Assembly: GCA_022571515.1 (NCBI GenBank) | Contig: JACZXQ010000015.1 | Location: 45,762 to 109,761 of the forward strand | Direction: 5' to 3' | DNA: 64,000 nucleotides | From: Gemmatimonadota bacterium | Lineage (GTDB): Bacteria; Gemmatimonadota; Gemmatimonadetes; Longimicrobiales; Gaopeijiaceae | Shown here: positions 1 through 7,857 of the stretch, one piece after another | How the letters are laid out: each line of letters begins with the position of its first letter | Numbering within the stretch: position 1 is the first letter of the stretch | The notes under the pieces: generated by a model | Database searches by the model: none | Seen by the model: the letters and a program-made list of their open reading frames with translations, nothing else | What the model was told of the DNA's origin: nothing | Program-made: the position numbers and the translations under genes

Positions 1-535
1 GAGTTTCTTGGGTGATTTGCTCCGGCCGAAGATCGAGGATTCTCAGTTCACCGTTTCTCCTGACGAGCCTCACCTGGCTGGCGTCTGCAGCACCCCCGCC
101 TGCGATGTCGATCTCCCCGCTCGACCCGCCGGCCTCCGCGAGCGCATCAAGCACAGTCAGCGTCGGATCCACGTAATAGCTTCCCGGCCGACGGACCATG
201 CCTGTGATGTTGACGCGCAGTTGCACGACGACTTGCAACACAGGTTCGGCAAAGAGCACGCTGTACTCATCTTCGAGCAGGGCGCGGATCGCCTCTGCAT
301 CCTTGCCCAAAACGGAGATCGTCCCAAGGAACGGAAGAAAGATCTCACCGTTTCGATCGACAGTGCGCTCTCCCGCGATCTCGTTCGAACGGACTCCGGC
401 GGCCGTGAAGAAATCCAGAGTAACCCTATCGCCAGGCTGGACGCCGTAACTGGGGTCCTGCGCCGAGAGGGATGGGGTGAGGGGGATGAGGAGCACCCAG
501 GCGCACGGCACCGCGGCCCAAGTCATGCGACGCAT
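1..535 (-). CDS. Polysaccharide biosynthesis/export protein (Wza-like), partial at left edge
   Basis: Open on the minus strand from an ATG at 535 to the window edge, so the C-terminus is missing. The translation has a Sec signal peptide (residues 1-25, ending SLSAQ), then a Poly_export domain starting YGVQPGDRVTLDFF (about 30-105), then the start of an SLBB domain with VRRPGSYYVDPTLTVLDALAEAGG-like sequence (about 110-140). Proteins of this family form the periplasmic/outer-membrane part of capsule or exopolysaccharide export channels. A second in-frame ATG three codons downstream is an alternative start. The family assignment is firm; the polysaccharide exported cannot be told from here. Confidence 0.85.
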   Translation of the reverse strand, partial: MRRMTWAAVPCAWVLLIPLTPSLSAQDPSYGVQPGDRVTLDFFTAAGVRSNEIAGERTVDRNGEIFLPFLGTISVLGKDAEAIRALLEDEYSVLFAEPVLQVVVQLRVNITGMVRRPGSYYVDPTLTVLDALAEAGGSSGEIDIAGGGAADASQVRLVRRNGELRILDLRPEQITQET

Positions 536-684
536 AGGCTCTTTGCACCGGTGATCGTAAGTGGGGAAGGTCGCTTTTCTCAAGATGCCTGCAAGTCTAG
601 GAGACACGTGGAGGCCTGTCCAGCGTAGTCTTTCCCGCTCCGCCTCGAGGACCGAGAACCACATGTAGCCAGTCTCTGTTTCTT

Positions 685-699
685 GCAAGAAAATCTTGC
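685..699. repeat. Inverted repeat GCAAGA-AAA-TCTTGC
   Basis: A perfect 6-bp inverted repeat with a 3-bp spacer lies in the 421-bp gap (536-956) between two divergent genes. It is about 60 bp upstream of a good -35 box for the rightward gene. It could be a regulator site or chance. I see no gene in the rest of this gap; the short minus ORF at 597-785 looks non-coding. Confidence 0.3.
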
Positions 700-759
700 G
701 CGATGGCGCGGCATTCGCCAGTTCCCTGCGGTCGATAGACCTTACAGTTCATGATTTTC

Positions 760-788
760 TTGACATTTCTCCTGGAATGAACCATAAG
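760..788 (+). promoter_or_regulatory. Candidate sigma70-type promoter
   Basis: A perfect TTGACA at 760-765 is followed after 17 bp by CATAAG (783-788), a weak but acceptable -10. It would drive the rightward conserved gene starting at 957, leaving a leader of roughly 160 nt. This is the best promoter match in the 536-956 gap. Confidence 0.45.
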
Positions 789-956
789 TGGGAGACACTC
801 GTAAACATCTGATCAGCCCCCTCGTTACGATTACGGAGGTACCAATAGTCGGATGGGGGACGGGCGGCTCCCGGTGAGGCGAGCAAACCTCGCCGACCGT
901 GACCTAGCGACCTTGACTCAAACCCAGGGTTGTGTGGCGACGAGACGGAGGGTCCA

Positions 957-1706
957 GTGGCTGGTCTTTTTGTCTCCCGGTCGAAACGGGTGACGACGCC
1001 GGAGCAGGATCCGATGCCCTCGGACGAGGGCTGGACGATAGCACGGGCGGAAGAGCTACTCAACTCTCTGGTCGGTGTGGTTTCCGCACGGGTCGTAGCG
1101 CGGCCGGGCGGATCGGTGGAAGAAATCCACCTCCTCACCACCAGAGACCTGACACCGAAGCAGATCGTGCGCAACGTCGAATCGGCGTTGCTGGCGCGTT
1201 TCGACCTCGAAATCGATCACCGGGTGATTTCGGTGGCCCAGACCGAGGGAGAGACCGAAACCGTCAAGGCAACGGCGGAGCGCAAACCCGAGGCATCGGG
1301 CTCGGAGAAGAGAATCCTCTTCGTCGGGCACCAAGTGCTGACGGAACGGGCTCACCGCGTCCGCGTTTCGGTGACTGTGGAGCGGCAGGGCAAGCGGTAC
1401 ACGGGTGAGGCCACCGGGGCTGATCTTCCCCGGGCCCGACTCGAGACGATCGCGGCCGCGACATTGGCCGCGATTGAGAATGGACTAGCGATCTTCTCGG
1501 AAGAGGATGGCGCGACGCTGTCTCTCGACGGAGTGAAAATGGTGGAAGCGTTCGACCAGACGTTCGTACTTGTGGCGGTCCATGCCATGCATGGTCGAGA
1601 GATCACGGCACTTGCGGGTGCCTCAGTCGTGGACGACAGCCCCGACCGGGCGGTCATCCTCGGCACGCTGCAAGCAACCGATCGTTGGATTCGTGGTCGA
1701 ATCTAG
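957..1706 (+). CDS. Conserved hypothetical protein
   Basis: A 249-residue soluble protein with no signal peptide or membrane segment. The N-terminal half (about 20-85) carries VVSARVVARPGGSVEEIHLL followed by TPKQIVRNVESALLARF; the C-terminal half has an ILFVGHQVL segment and a beta-rich region. I recall similar two-part proteins of unknown function in other high-GC bacteria, but no named family. GTG at 957 is chosen because GGAGGG (947-952) sits just upstream. A TTG at 930 and an ATG at 1014 are in-frame alternatives. Function unknown. Confidence 0.75.
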   Translation: MAGLFVSRSKRVTTPEQDPMPSDEGWTIARAEELLNSLVGVVSARVVARPGGSVEEIHLLTTRDLTPKQIVRNVESALLARFDLEIDHRVISVAQTEGETETVKATAERKPEASGSEKRILFVGHQVLTERAHRVRVSVTVERQGKRYTGEATGADLPRARLETIAAATLAAIENGLAIFSEEDGATLSLDGVKMVEAFDQTFVLVAVHAMHGREITALAGASVVDDSPDRAVILGTLQATDRWIRGRI

Positions 1707-1849
1707 ATTTTTTTCTCTATGAACCTTTTGGTTCGAGAAAGGAGGGGTCCCCTCGACTCGCCCCGAGCGAAGCGTTGAGCGGATGAGCGGAGCGCAGCGG
1801 CTTCACTAGCGGAACGAAGCCGACACCATCCCGAGAGGAGGTGACGCGT

Positions 1850-1927
1850 GTGCTTTTTGGCTCTTTGTTCGACTTTTTTGGGGCACTCCTGGCGGTTTTG
1901 TCCAGGGGAAGCGTAAGCGTAGGGTAG
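1850..1927 (+). CDS. Possible 25-residue hydrophobic microprotein
   Basis: A very strong Shine-Dalgarno (AGGAGGTGA, 1836-1844) lies 8 nt before a GTG that opens a 25-codon frame, MLFGSLFDFFGALLAVLSRG then SVSVG, ending at a TAG. The peptide is short, hydrophobic and Phe/Leu-rich, as expected for a membrane micropeptide or leader peptide. It ends 33 nt before the HD-GYP gene. A GTG two bases earlier opens a different frame without a similar hydrophobic product. Upstream (1721-1734) is a GAACC-TTTT-GGTTC hairpin. A purely regulatory leader is the alternative. Confidence 0.4.
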   Translation: MLFGSLFDFFGALLAVLSRGSVSVG

Positions 1928-1960
1928 TCATGATCGGTGAGTCGAGGGGACACCCAGAAT

Positions 1961-3349
1961 ATGCGTAACCGCAGGTTTAAGATTCTTGCCTTCGTAACGA
2001 CTCTGCTGTCGCTTGCTCTCCTGCCTCTATTGGACTGGAGCAAGGTGGCAACGCTGCCCGTGGAGTCTTGGGTCGGACTTCTTGCCATGGCCGCACTCGG
2101 TTTGATTTCCGAGCAGTTGGCAGTAGGGGTGCGGTTGGGGAAGGTGGTTAGCGATAGCTCCATCACATTCCTATTGCTGTACGGGTCTGTTCTCTTGTTT
2201 GGCCCAGAGGCGACTGCCCTGTTCGCCTCAAGCAGTTGGTTCGTCTCTCAGTTCATGCTTCGTCGAAAACCGTTCCCGACAGCGGTATTCAATGTCGCCC
2301 AGTTCACTATTTCCGCTGTTCTTGCTGGATGGGTCTACTCAGAGCTTGGCGGTCGGTCATCCGTCGACATTTTCGAGTTCTCGCTCGGTCCGTTTGTGGC
2401 GTTTGCGGCGACATTTTCAGTAACGAATCTTCTTCTTGTCTCACTGGCGCTTTCGATCCTGGAAGGATCCTCACTTCGAAACATGGTTGGGCGCCTGGGT
2501 GGTCCAAAGGGCTCACACATCGCCTACGACTTCCTTGTTAGCCCGGTCTCACTGCTCATAACAGTTCTCTACATTGAGTTCGCTATTTGGGGCTTGGTTG
2601 GGGTCGCACTAACACTATTCTTCATTCGTCGATCGTACCTTACCAACTACCAACTTCAGCAAGCTCTCACGAACCTTCTCAAGGTGCTGGTGAAAGCTAT
2701 CGAGACGCGGGATCCGTACACCTCTGGCCATTCGCAACGCGTGGCATCGCTTGCGAAACGTATTGCCGAGGAAATGGGCTTGTTGGCCAAGAAGGTCGAA
2801 GCGATCGAAACCGCTGGGCTACTACACGACATCGGCAAGATCGAGGAGATCTATACTGATATTCTCCGCAAGCCAACAGGTCTGTCACCAGAAGAACGCA
2901 CCATCATCGAGTCACACGTGATCACAGGCGCGGAACTCCTTCGTTCACATACGGCGTTTCCTTCCGAGATTATCGATGCCGTCAAGTACCACCATGAACG
3001 TATCGACGGCCGTGGCTACCCGGATGGCTTGAGGGGGGATCAAATTCCGATAGGAGCTAGGATCATCAAGGTCTGTGACGCAATTGACGCGATGTTGTCA
3101 GACCGCCCGTACAGAAAGGCACTTGGTCTTGCTGAGGTTAGGGAACAACTGTGCCAATATTCCGGCACGCAGTTCGATAAAGAGGTCATACGAGCGGTGG
3201 TGGAGCGAGACTTACTCGAGGAGCATGCGGCCGAAATGGCCCACCAAGAAGAGAAGCCTCGGTCGTCGATCGTGGAGGGGGTTTCACCGGTGGCCCCCAT
3301 CGCTCAACCTGAGCCTCAAGTTGCGAAGCCCCTGATCGCGAGTTCGTGA
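1961..3349 (+). CDS. Membrane-anchored HD-GYP domain phosphodiesterase
   Basis: A 462-residue protein. About seven hydrophobic segments (residues 5-225) form a MASE-like membrane sensor region. The HD-GYP domain follows, with LLHDIGK (about 286-292) and HHERIDGRGYPDGL (about 344-357). HD-GYP proteins hydrolyse cyclic di-GMP or related dinucleotides, so this should lower c-di-GMP in response to a membrane signal. ATG at 1961 is preferred over GTG at 1937 because GAGGGG lies 11 nt upstream. The gene is visibly richer in A/T (about 53% GC in rows sampled) than its neighbours. It converges on the next gene with 7 bp between stops. Confidence 0.88.
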   Translation: MRNRRFKILAFVTTLLSLALLPLLDWSKVATLPVESWVGLLAMAALGLISEQLAVGVRLGKVVSDSSITFLLLYGSVLLFGPEATALFASSSWFVSQFMLRRKPFPTAVFNVAQFTISAVLAGWVYSELGGRSSVDIFEFSLGPFVAFAATFSVTNLLLVSLALSILEGSSLRNMVGRLGGPKGSHIAYDFLVSPVSLLITVLYIEFAIWGLVGVALTLFFIRRSYLTNYQLQQALTNLLKVLVKAIETRDPYTSGHSQRVASLAKRIAEEMGLLAKKVEAIETAGLLHDIGKIEEIYTDILRKPTGLSPEERTIIESHVITGAELLRSHTAFPSEIIDAVKYHHERIDGRGYPDGLRGDQIPIGARIIKVCDAIDAMLSDRPYRKALGLAEVREQLCQYSGTQFDKEVIRAVVERDLLEEHAAEMAHQEEKPRSSIVEGVSPVAPIAQPEPQVAKPLIASS

Positions 3350-3356
3350 AGCACGC

Positions 3357-6300
3357 CTACTGAAGCCGCTCAATGATTCTGGTCAACTCCCCGACTCTCT
3401 TCTGGAGATTGAGGGCCTTGGCAACCTCGAGGACCTCCGAAGCCCTGGCCTGAGCCTGGTTCGGGTCGGTCTTCGCCAGCCGTGGGATTACCTCGAGGTG
3501 GAGCCGAATCGAGTGCGTGACCCATCGGTCTCTAACCGCGTCGGCGGTCGATGAGAGGAGTTCGAGAGCCTCTCTTCGTTGGCCTCTCCGCTCCATCTGT
3601 CGAGCCAGGAAGAGAATCGTCAAGGTTGGATCTGTCACCCAGTCGCTCGGGAGCGGGGGGAGGCGCCGTTCTCGGGCATCCGCCTCTTTGAGATCTCCCC
3701 GCCGTAGCGCGGCGAGGCCCGGTCCCGCTTGCCTGATCCAAGCGTGCCGCTGGTTTGGACTCTGCGCGAGGAGTTCATCGGCCATGTCGAAGTAGTCCAC
3801 AGCCTCGTCTGTTTCGTTCTCCAGTAGAGACAGCTCCCCGAGGTTGAGGTTCAGCATTATCCCGATACGAGTCCGGTCCAAGCCGCTAACGAGTTGTTGG
3901 GCCTGAAGAAATCTGGGCCGAGCCCTGGCCAACTCGCCGATGTCGAGAGACCAACAACCCAGATTCATTTGAAGAAGGCATTTTAAGTGAAGGTCGCCAC
4001 TCCTCTCGGCAAGACTCTCGGCTCTTGTGGTGGCCTCACGCCCTTCTGTGGTCTCGAGCAGTCCGTGGGCCACAAGAGCGGTAATCAACCTGACTCGGCA
4101 CCCGAATAGGAGATCGACGAACCCCTCGGCCTCAGCGAGTTCCACCGCCTCGCGCGCCGACCTTAGTCCCAAGATCGGATCTCCGTGAAGGACGTGGTAA
4201 ACCTCAGTTAATTTTGCCTCGCACTTTGCTCGTGTGGATCCACGTCTACCTACGCGCGCAACCTCGCCCAATACATCCCGTATGCGGTCAGGGCCCCCCA
4301 TTCTCTCCAGCATGAGCACGGCCACGTCGAGAGCGAGAGCTAGCACCTCCCAGTATTGGTTGGCCTCTGCCTCATCTCTGCAGTGATCCAGTTCGAGCAA
4401 GAGATCACGGGGTTCCAGACTCGAGTCCAGCGCCAAGACATCAATCCGCTCCACCTCCGCCTTCAACGCCTTCTCCAACTCTCCTGCCTCCCGGTAACGC
4501 TTGGCGGCCAACTCCAGTAGAGGCGCTGCTTCGGTCCTGCTTCGATGGAGGTAATGCAGGTGGGCCAAGCTCCCCAGAATATCGTGGTCTCGCGGATCGT
4601 TCTCGGCGTTCCGTCGGGCAATCGTGAGGTAGTTGATGGCCTCCGAGATCGCGCCTGAGTCCTCCGCACGCCGGGCGGCGGCGAGTGCGTACTTGAGGGC
4701 CTGCTCCTGATCTCCGGCACGGTCGAAGTGGAGGGCGAGTTCATCCGTTGCCTTGACGGCATCGACCGAGAGGTGCTCCGCGATGCGACGGTGGAGCATC
4801 GCCCGGCGCACTGTGCTCAGCTCCGAGTAGACCGTGTATTGGATGAGATCGTGGCGGAGGCGGACGTGGGTTGCCGTTGTGGTGACCAGCCGCATGCGTT
4901 CCAGATCCTCGATCCAGTCGAGGAGGTCGTCCGGTGTTTGGTCCGTCAGTGCGGCTAGCATGCTCAGCCGTGCTTCCCTCCCCAGTACGGCGAGCGTGGC
5001 AAGCAATTCCACCGCGGCAGGTTGAAGCGCTCGAAGGCGTTCGGTGATGATCTGGCGTACCGAGCCAGGGAGGTTGGGAACTTCCGGGCCACGAGGTCGC
5101 TCGAGCCGCCCTGCCAGGTGCTCTTGGGTCAGCTCGATGAGAAAGAAGGGGTTTCCGCACCCGAGCACGGCCAGGTCCTCTTTCATGCCATCATCGATAC
5201 CCTGTTCGGAACTCAACTCTTGGACCAACTCGAGCGATGGTTTCCGTGGCAACTCCTCGAGGTGGGTTCTTGTTGCTTCCCGTGACGTTTCTTGGGCTCT
5301 AAGGAACCGGGTCGCGGCACTTTCGCCGTCATGGGTGGTGGGGCGGTACGATAGAATCAGCACGAGCGATCCGCCCCTCCATCGTCTCGTCATGAACTCG
5401 AGTACTGACACCGAGGTCTCGTCCGCCCATTGGAAATTGTCGATCGCCATGATCATTGGTCGCTCGGACGTCAACTCCGAGACCACCATATGAATGGCCT
5501 CGTAGAGGCGGCGCGGCACACTCCCTGGACGTACGTACGGGGGCGGCACATCCGCTTCCCCCTCCTCGCGGAACTCAGGCAGCAGCGACAGCATCACCGC
5601 CCGCCAGGGGTCGTTCATCTCTCGCACCACTTCCTTGACCTTGGGTCCTCTCAGGCAATCCAAGACCGCGTTTAGGGGAATGGCCTGCTCGAGTTCGGAG
5701 CAGTTGGCAGTGAGGACCTCGAACTCCTGGAGGCGCGCACGCTGTAGCACTTCAGAGACAAGCCGGGTCTTGCCCATACCGGCCTCTCCGGAAATCAGGT
5801 GCAGTGTCAGCCCATGCGAGGCCCCGCCCGTGATGTGGGAGAGAATGCCCGCGAGTTCGTCGTCTCGCCCGCACATGCGAGCGTCCTGGGCTGGCCTGGC
5901 ACCTCCGTTCAGGGCTCCAAACGGTTGATCGTCAACTGTGTCTTGGATCCTGTCCCGTAGCGCTGAGGTCTTGGGGTCGACCTCTCGTCGAGCGCCCCCG
6001 TTTTCGTCCACCGAGAATGCGTCGAATGCCGCGAGCGCCTCGCGCTGACGTCCCGCCATGGAAAGTGCGTGCATGAGTTGGCGGAGGGTCGCCTCGCTCT
6101 CAGGCTCGAGTGCGAGTGCGGCCTCGCTGGCGCGTGCGACCCGGGGCCAATCGTTGTCTTGTTTCGCCTTCGCTGCCAACGCCAGCGCCCGTTTGGCGGC
6201 GGTCGACCTTAGCGTGAGCGGCAGACTCGTCGCCCACCGGTCGAACTCGTGCGTGGGTGCGGGATCCACCAACGGAAGAAACGGGCGCCCCAGGATGGCC

Positions 6301-6665
6301 GACGCTTCCAGGAGGCGCTGCTCCTCCACGTGCCGATGGAACGACACCAGGTCGCAGGCCACCTCGTCGCTGCTCGAGGCAAGTCGATCGAGGGGAAAAG
6401 GCAGGATGACGTCGATCCCCGCCTTCCTCTTGAGCCCGTACATGAGCTGGCTCAGCCGGTGCCGCTGCTTCGGGCCGTCCATCTCATTCCACAGGAGGTC
6501 GATCACGCGCGACCGGGAGATCCCATCCCCGCCGTGTCCATACACGATGGACAACAGACAAGCCTGATAGGAGGACAGCCGCACCGGCTCACCGCCCACC
6601 TCCAGGATCGGTCCCCCGAACAACCTCAACGAGATCCGTTGTCCGTTTGTGCTCAGATCATTCAT
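3357..6665 (-). CDS. SARP-type regulator fused to AAA ATPase and TPR repeats
   Basis: A 1102-residue multidomain regulator. The N-terminus (about 10-90) resembles the winged-helix DNA-binding domain of SARP/BTAD regulators. A bacterial transcriptional activator helical domain follows (about 95-240). The ATPase module has Walker A GEAGMGKT (about residue 295) and Walker B-like MIMAIDNFQWAD (about 400). The C-terminal 500 residues are TPR-like helical repeats. Such proteins sense a ligand or partner through the ATPase/TPR part and activate transcription. It lies 35 bp downstream of a co-oriented AraC-type gene, so the two are probably one transcript. Target unknown. Confidence 0.85.
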   Translation of the reverse strand: MNDLSTNGQRISLRLFGGPILEVGGEPVRLSSYQACLLSIVYGHGGDGISRSRVIDLLWNEMDGPKQRHRLSQLMYGLKRKAGIDVILPFPLDRLASSSDEVACDLVSFHRHVEEQRLLEASAILGRPFLPLVDPAPTHEFDRWATSLPLTLRSTAAKRALALAAKAKQDNDWPRVARASEAALALEPESEATLRQLMHALSMAGRQREALAAFDAFSVDENGGARREVDPKTSALRDRIQDTVDDQPFGALNGGARPAQDARMCGRDDELAGILSHITGGASHGLTLHLISGEAGMGKTRLVSEVLQRARLQEFEVLTANCSELEQAIPLNAVLDCLRGPKVKEVVREMNDPWRAVMLSLLPEFREEGEADVPPPYVRPGSVPRRLYEAIHMVVSELTSERPMIMAIDNFQWADETSVSVLEFMTRRWRGGSLVLILSYRPTTHDGESAATRFLRAQETSREATRTHLEELPRKPSLELVQELSSEQGIDDGMKEDLAVLGCGNPFFLIELTQEHLAGRLERPRGPEVPNLPGSVRQIITERLRALQPAAVELLATLAVLGREARLSMLAALTDQTPDDLLDWIEDLERMRLVTTTATHVRLRHDLIQYTVYSELSTVRRAMLHRRIAEHLSVDAVKATDELALHFDRAGDQEQALKYALAAARRAEDSGAISEAINYLTIARRNAENDPRDHDILGSLAHLHYLHRSRTEAAPLLELAAKRYREAGELEKALKAEVERIDVLALDSSLEPRDLLLELDHCRDEAEANQYWEVLALALDVAVLMLERMGGPDRIRDVLGEVARVGRRGSTRAKCEAKLTEVYHVLHGDPILGLRSAREAVELAEAEGFVDLLFGCRVRLITALVAHGLLETTEGREATTRAESLAERSGDLHLKCLLQMNLGCWSLDIGELARARPRFLQAQQLVSGLDRTRIGIMLNLNLGELSLLENETDEAVDYFDMADELLAQSPNQRHAWIRQAGPGLAALRRGDLKEADARERRLPPLPSDWVTDPTLTILFLARQMERRGQRREALELLSSTADAVRDRWVTHSIRLHLEVIPRLAKTDPNQAQARASEVLEVAKALNLQKRVGELTRIIERLQ

Positions 6666-6700
6666 CTGCCGCTCTCGTGGTCGCGGTCAACCATGCCGGG

Positions 6701-7627
6701 CTAGGAACTCGCCGTCATCGGGCTCTCGCTCGGGCGGAGGGGGAGCACGGCGACCGCCTCCGCCTCGGGGACGGGATCGGTGCGACCGGGCCCTTCGCTG
6801 ACCGCCACCTCAGTGAGGCTCCTTGGGGGGGGCGTCAATCTATGCTGGAGTCTGCTTGAGAAGCCAGCCGATGCGCATTCACGAATCAGCCAGGCCTCGA
6901 CGATCCACTCCCATCCCAGGGCTCGCCTGACCGCCGATGGGCGGAGACCGGTCAGCCTCCGCATTTGATTGCTGAATGAGAATCCGTCGGAGTAGCCGAG
7001 GTCGTAGGCGATCGTCATGAGACTCTCGTCTCCCGCTTGGAGCCGCAGGGATGCCCGGAGGAGGCGGGCGAAGTGTAGCCAGTGAGAGGGCACGGGGATG
7101 CCTCGGGTCATGAAGCGCCTTCCCAGTGCTCTTCGGGACAAGTACATCGCACGCGACAGACCGCTGACGGTTCGGATGTGGCTGGACAGCTCGATTGTAC
7201 GCCTCACCAACTGCCTCGTCTCGCCGTCGATTCGAAGCCCACGCCAGAGGAGGTAGTCCATGAACTCGATGCCGAGATCCGCCGGCGTTCTGCGGAGAAC
7301 GGACAGCAACTCGTCCAGGTTGAGTTCCGGATGGTGCGGGAGAATGCTCTGGGGCCGGCAGGTCTCGACAGCTCTCAACAGAAAGTCGGCGTCGTGTAGA
7401 TCCACGGCAGGAGGGAGGATCAGGATCAACGACGTGCCGGGTGCCCTCTGCCGCGCGAATTCGTGAGCGGCCTTCCAGTCTCCGACGCCCAGACGCCAGA
7501 CGAGGGCCTCGCCCTCTGATCTCGCCGCCGTCGGCTCGCCCGGTGCGTCGGGTACCACTGGGAGGATTTGTTCGTAAGGTGGCCTCAACCGGGCCAGGGG
7601 GGTGTGGAGTTCTCGTGATACGGCCAT
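6701..7627 (-). CDS. AraC-family transcriptional regulator with receiver-like N-terminus
   Basis: A 308-residue protein with an AraC-type HTH at about 175-240 (TIAYDLGYSDGFSFSNQMRR, the second-helix signature). The N-terminal half does not look like a cupin. Its alternating hydrophobic strands (LILILPPAVDL, then PQSILPH) suggest a degenerate receiver-like or PBP-like fold. The C-terminal 65 residues are Pro/Ser-rich and probably disordered. ATG at 7627 follows AGGAGGG with a 4-nt spacer. Three phased ATCATCG repeats lie 46-73 bp upstream. A second protein of similar design is at 46816-47577. Confidence 0.82.
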   Translation of the reverse strand: MAVSRELHTPLARLRPPYEQILPVVPDAPGEPTAARSEGEALVWRLGVGDWKAAHEFARQRAPGTSLILILPPAVDLHDADFLLRAVETCRPQSILPHHPELNLDELLSVLRRTPADLGIEFMDYLLWRGLRIDGETRQLVRRTIELSSHIRTVSGLSRAMYLSRRALGRRFMTRGIPVPSHWLHFARLLRASLRLQAGDESLMTIAYDLGYSDGFSFSNQMRRLTGLRPSAVRRALGWEWIVEAWLIRECASAGFSSRLQHRLTPPPRSLTEVAVSEGPGRTDPVPEAEAVAVLPLRPSESPMTASS

Positions 7628-7672
7628 GTGTCCCTCCTAAGCCATGCTCGATGGTTCACGAGACTCACCCTA

Positions 7673-7700
7673 ATCATCGCATATCATCGTTCTATCATCG
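7673..7700. repeat. Three phased ATCATCG direct repeats upstream of araC-type gene
   Basis: The heptamer ATCATCG occurs at 7673-7679, 7683-7689 and 7694-7700, so starts are 10 and 11 bp apart, one helical turn. AraC-family proteins typically bind direct repeats on one DNA face. Placed 46-73 bp before the start of the AraC-type gene, these could be autoregulatory sites. Confidence 0.45.
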
Positions 7701-7857
7701 GGAAGGCTCAGTGCGCCTTGATGGAGTGTGTCGGGGGGGTTCAGCTACACGTCGAACGGCCCGGTCGGATGCCTCGGGTGCTCCCTGGTCAACTCCTGCT
7801 AGCGTGCCTGTAAGCGTGTAGCTCACCGGGTCGCGCACGCCCGCAACCAAGAAATGC

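Noticed and set aside
8..628. 206-residue plus-strand ORF at the left edge
   Set aside because: It is antisense to the polysaccharide export gene, whose translation has a signal peptide and recognisable domains; the ORF itself has no coherent motif.
1721..1734. GAACC-TTTT-GGTTC hairpin as a terminator
   Set aside because: The T-run lies before the hairpin on the plus strand and there is only an A-run after it on the minus strand, so it does not have terminator polarity.
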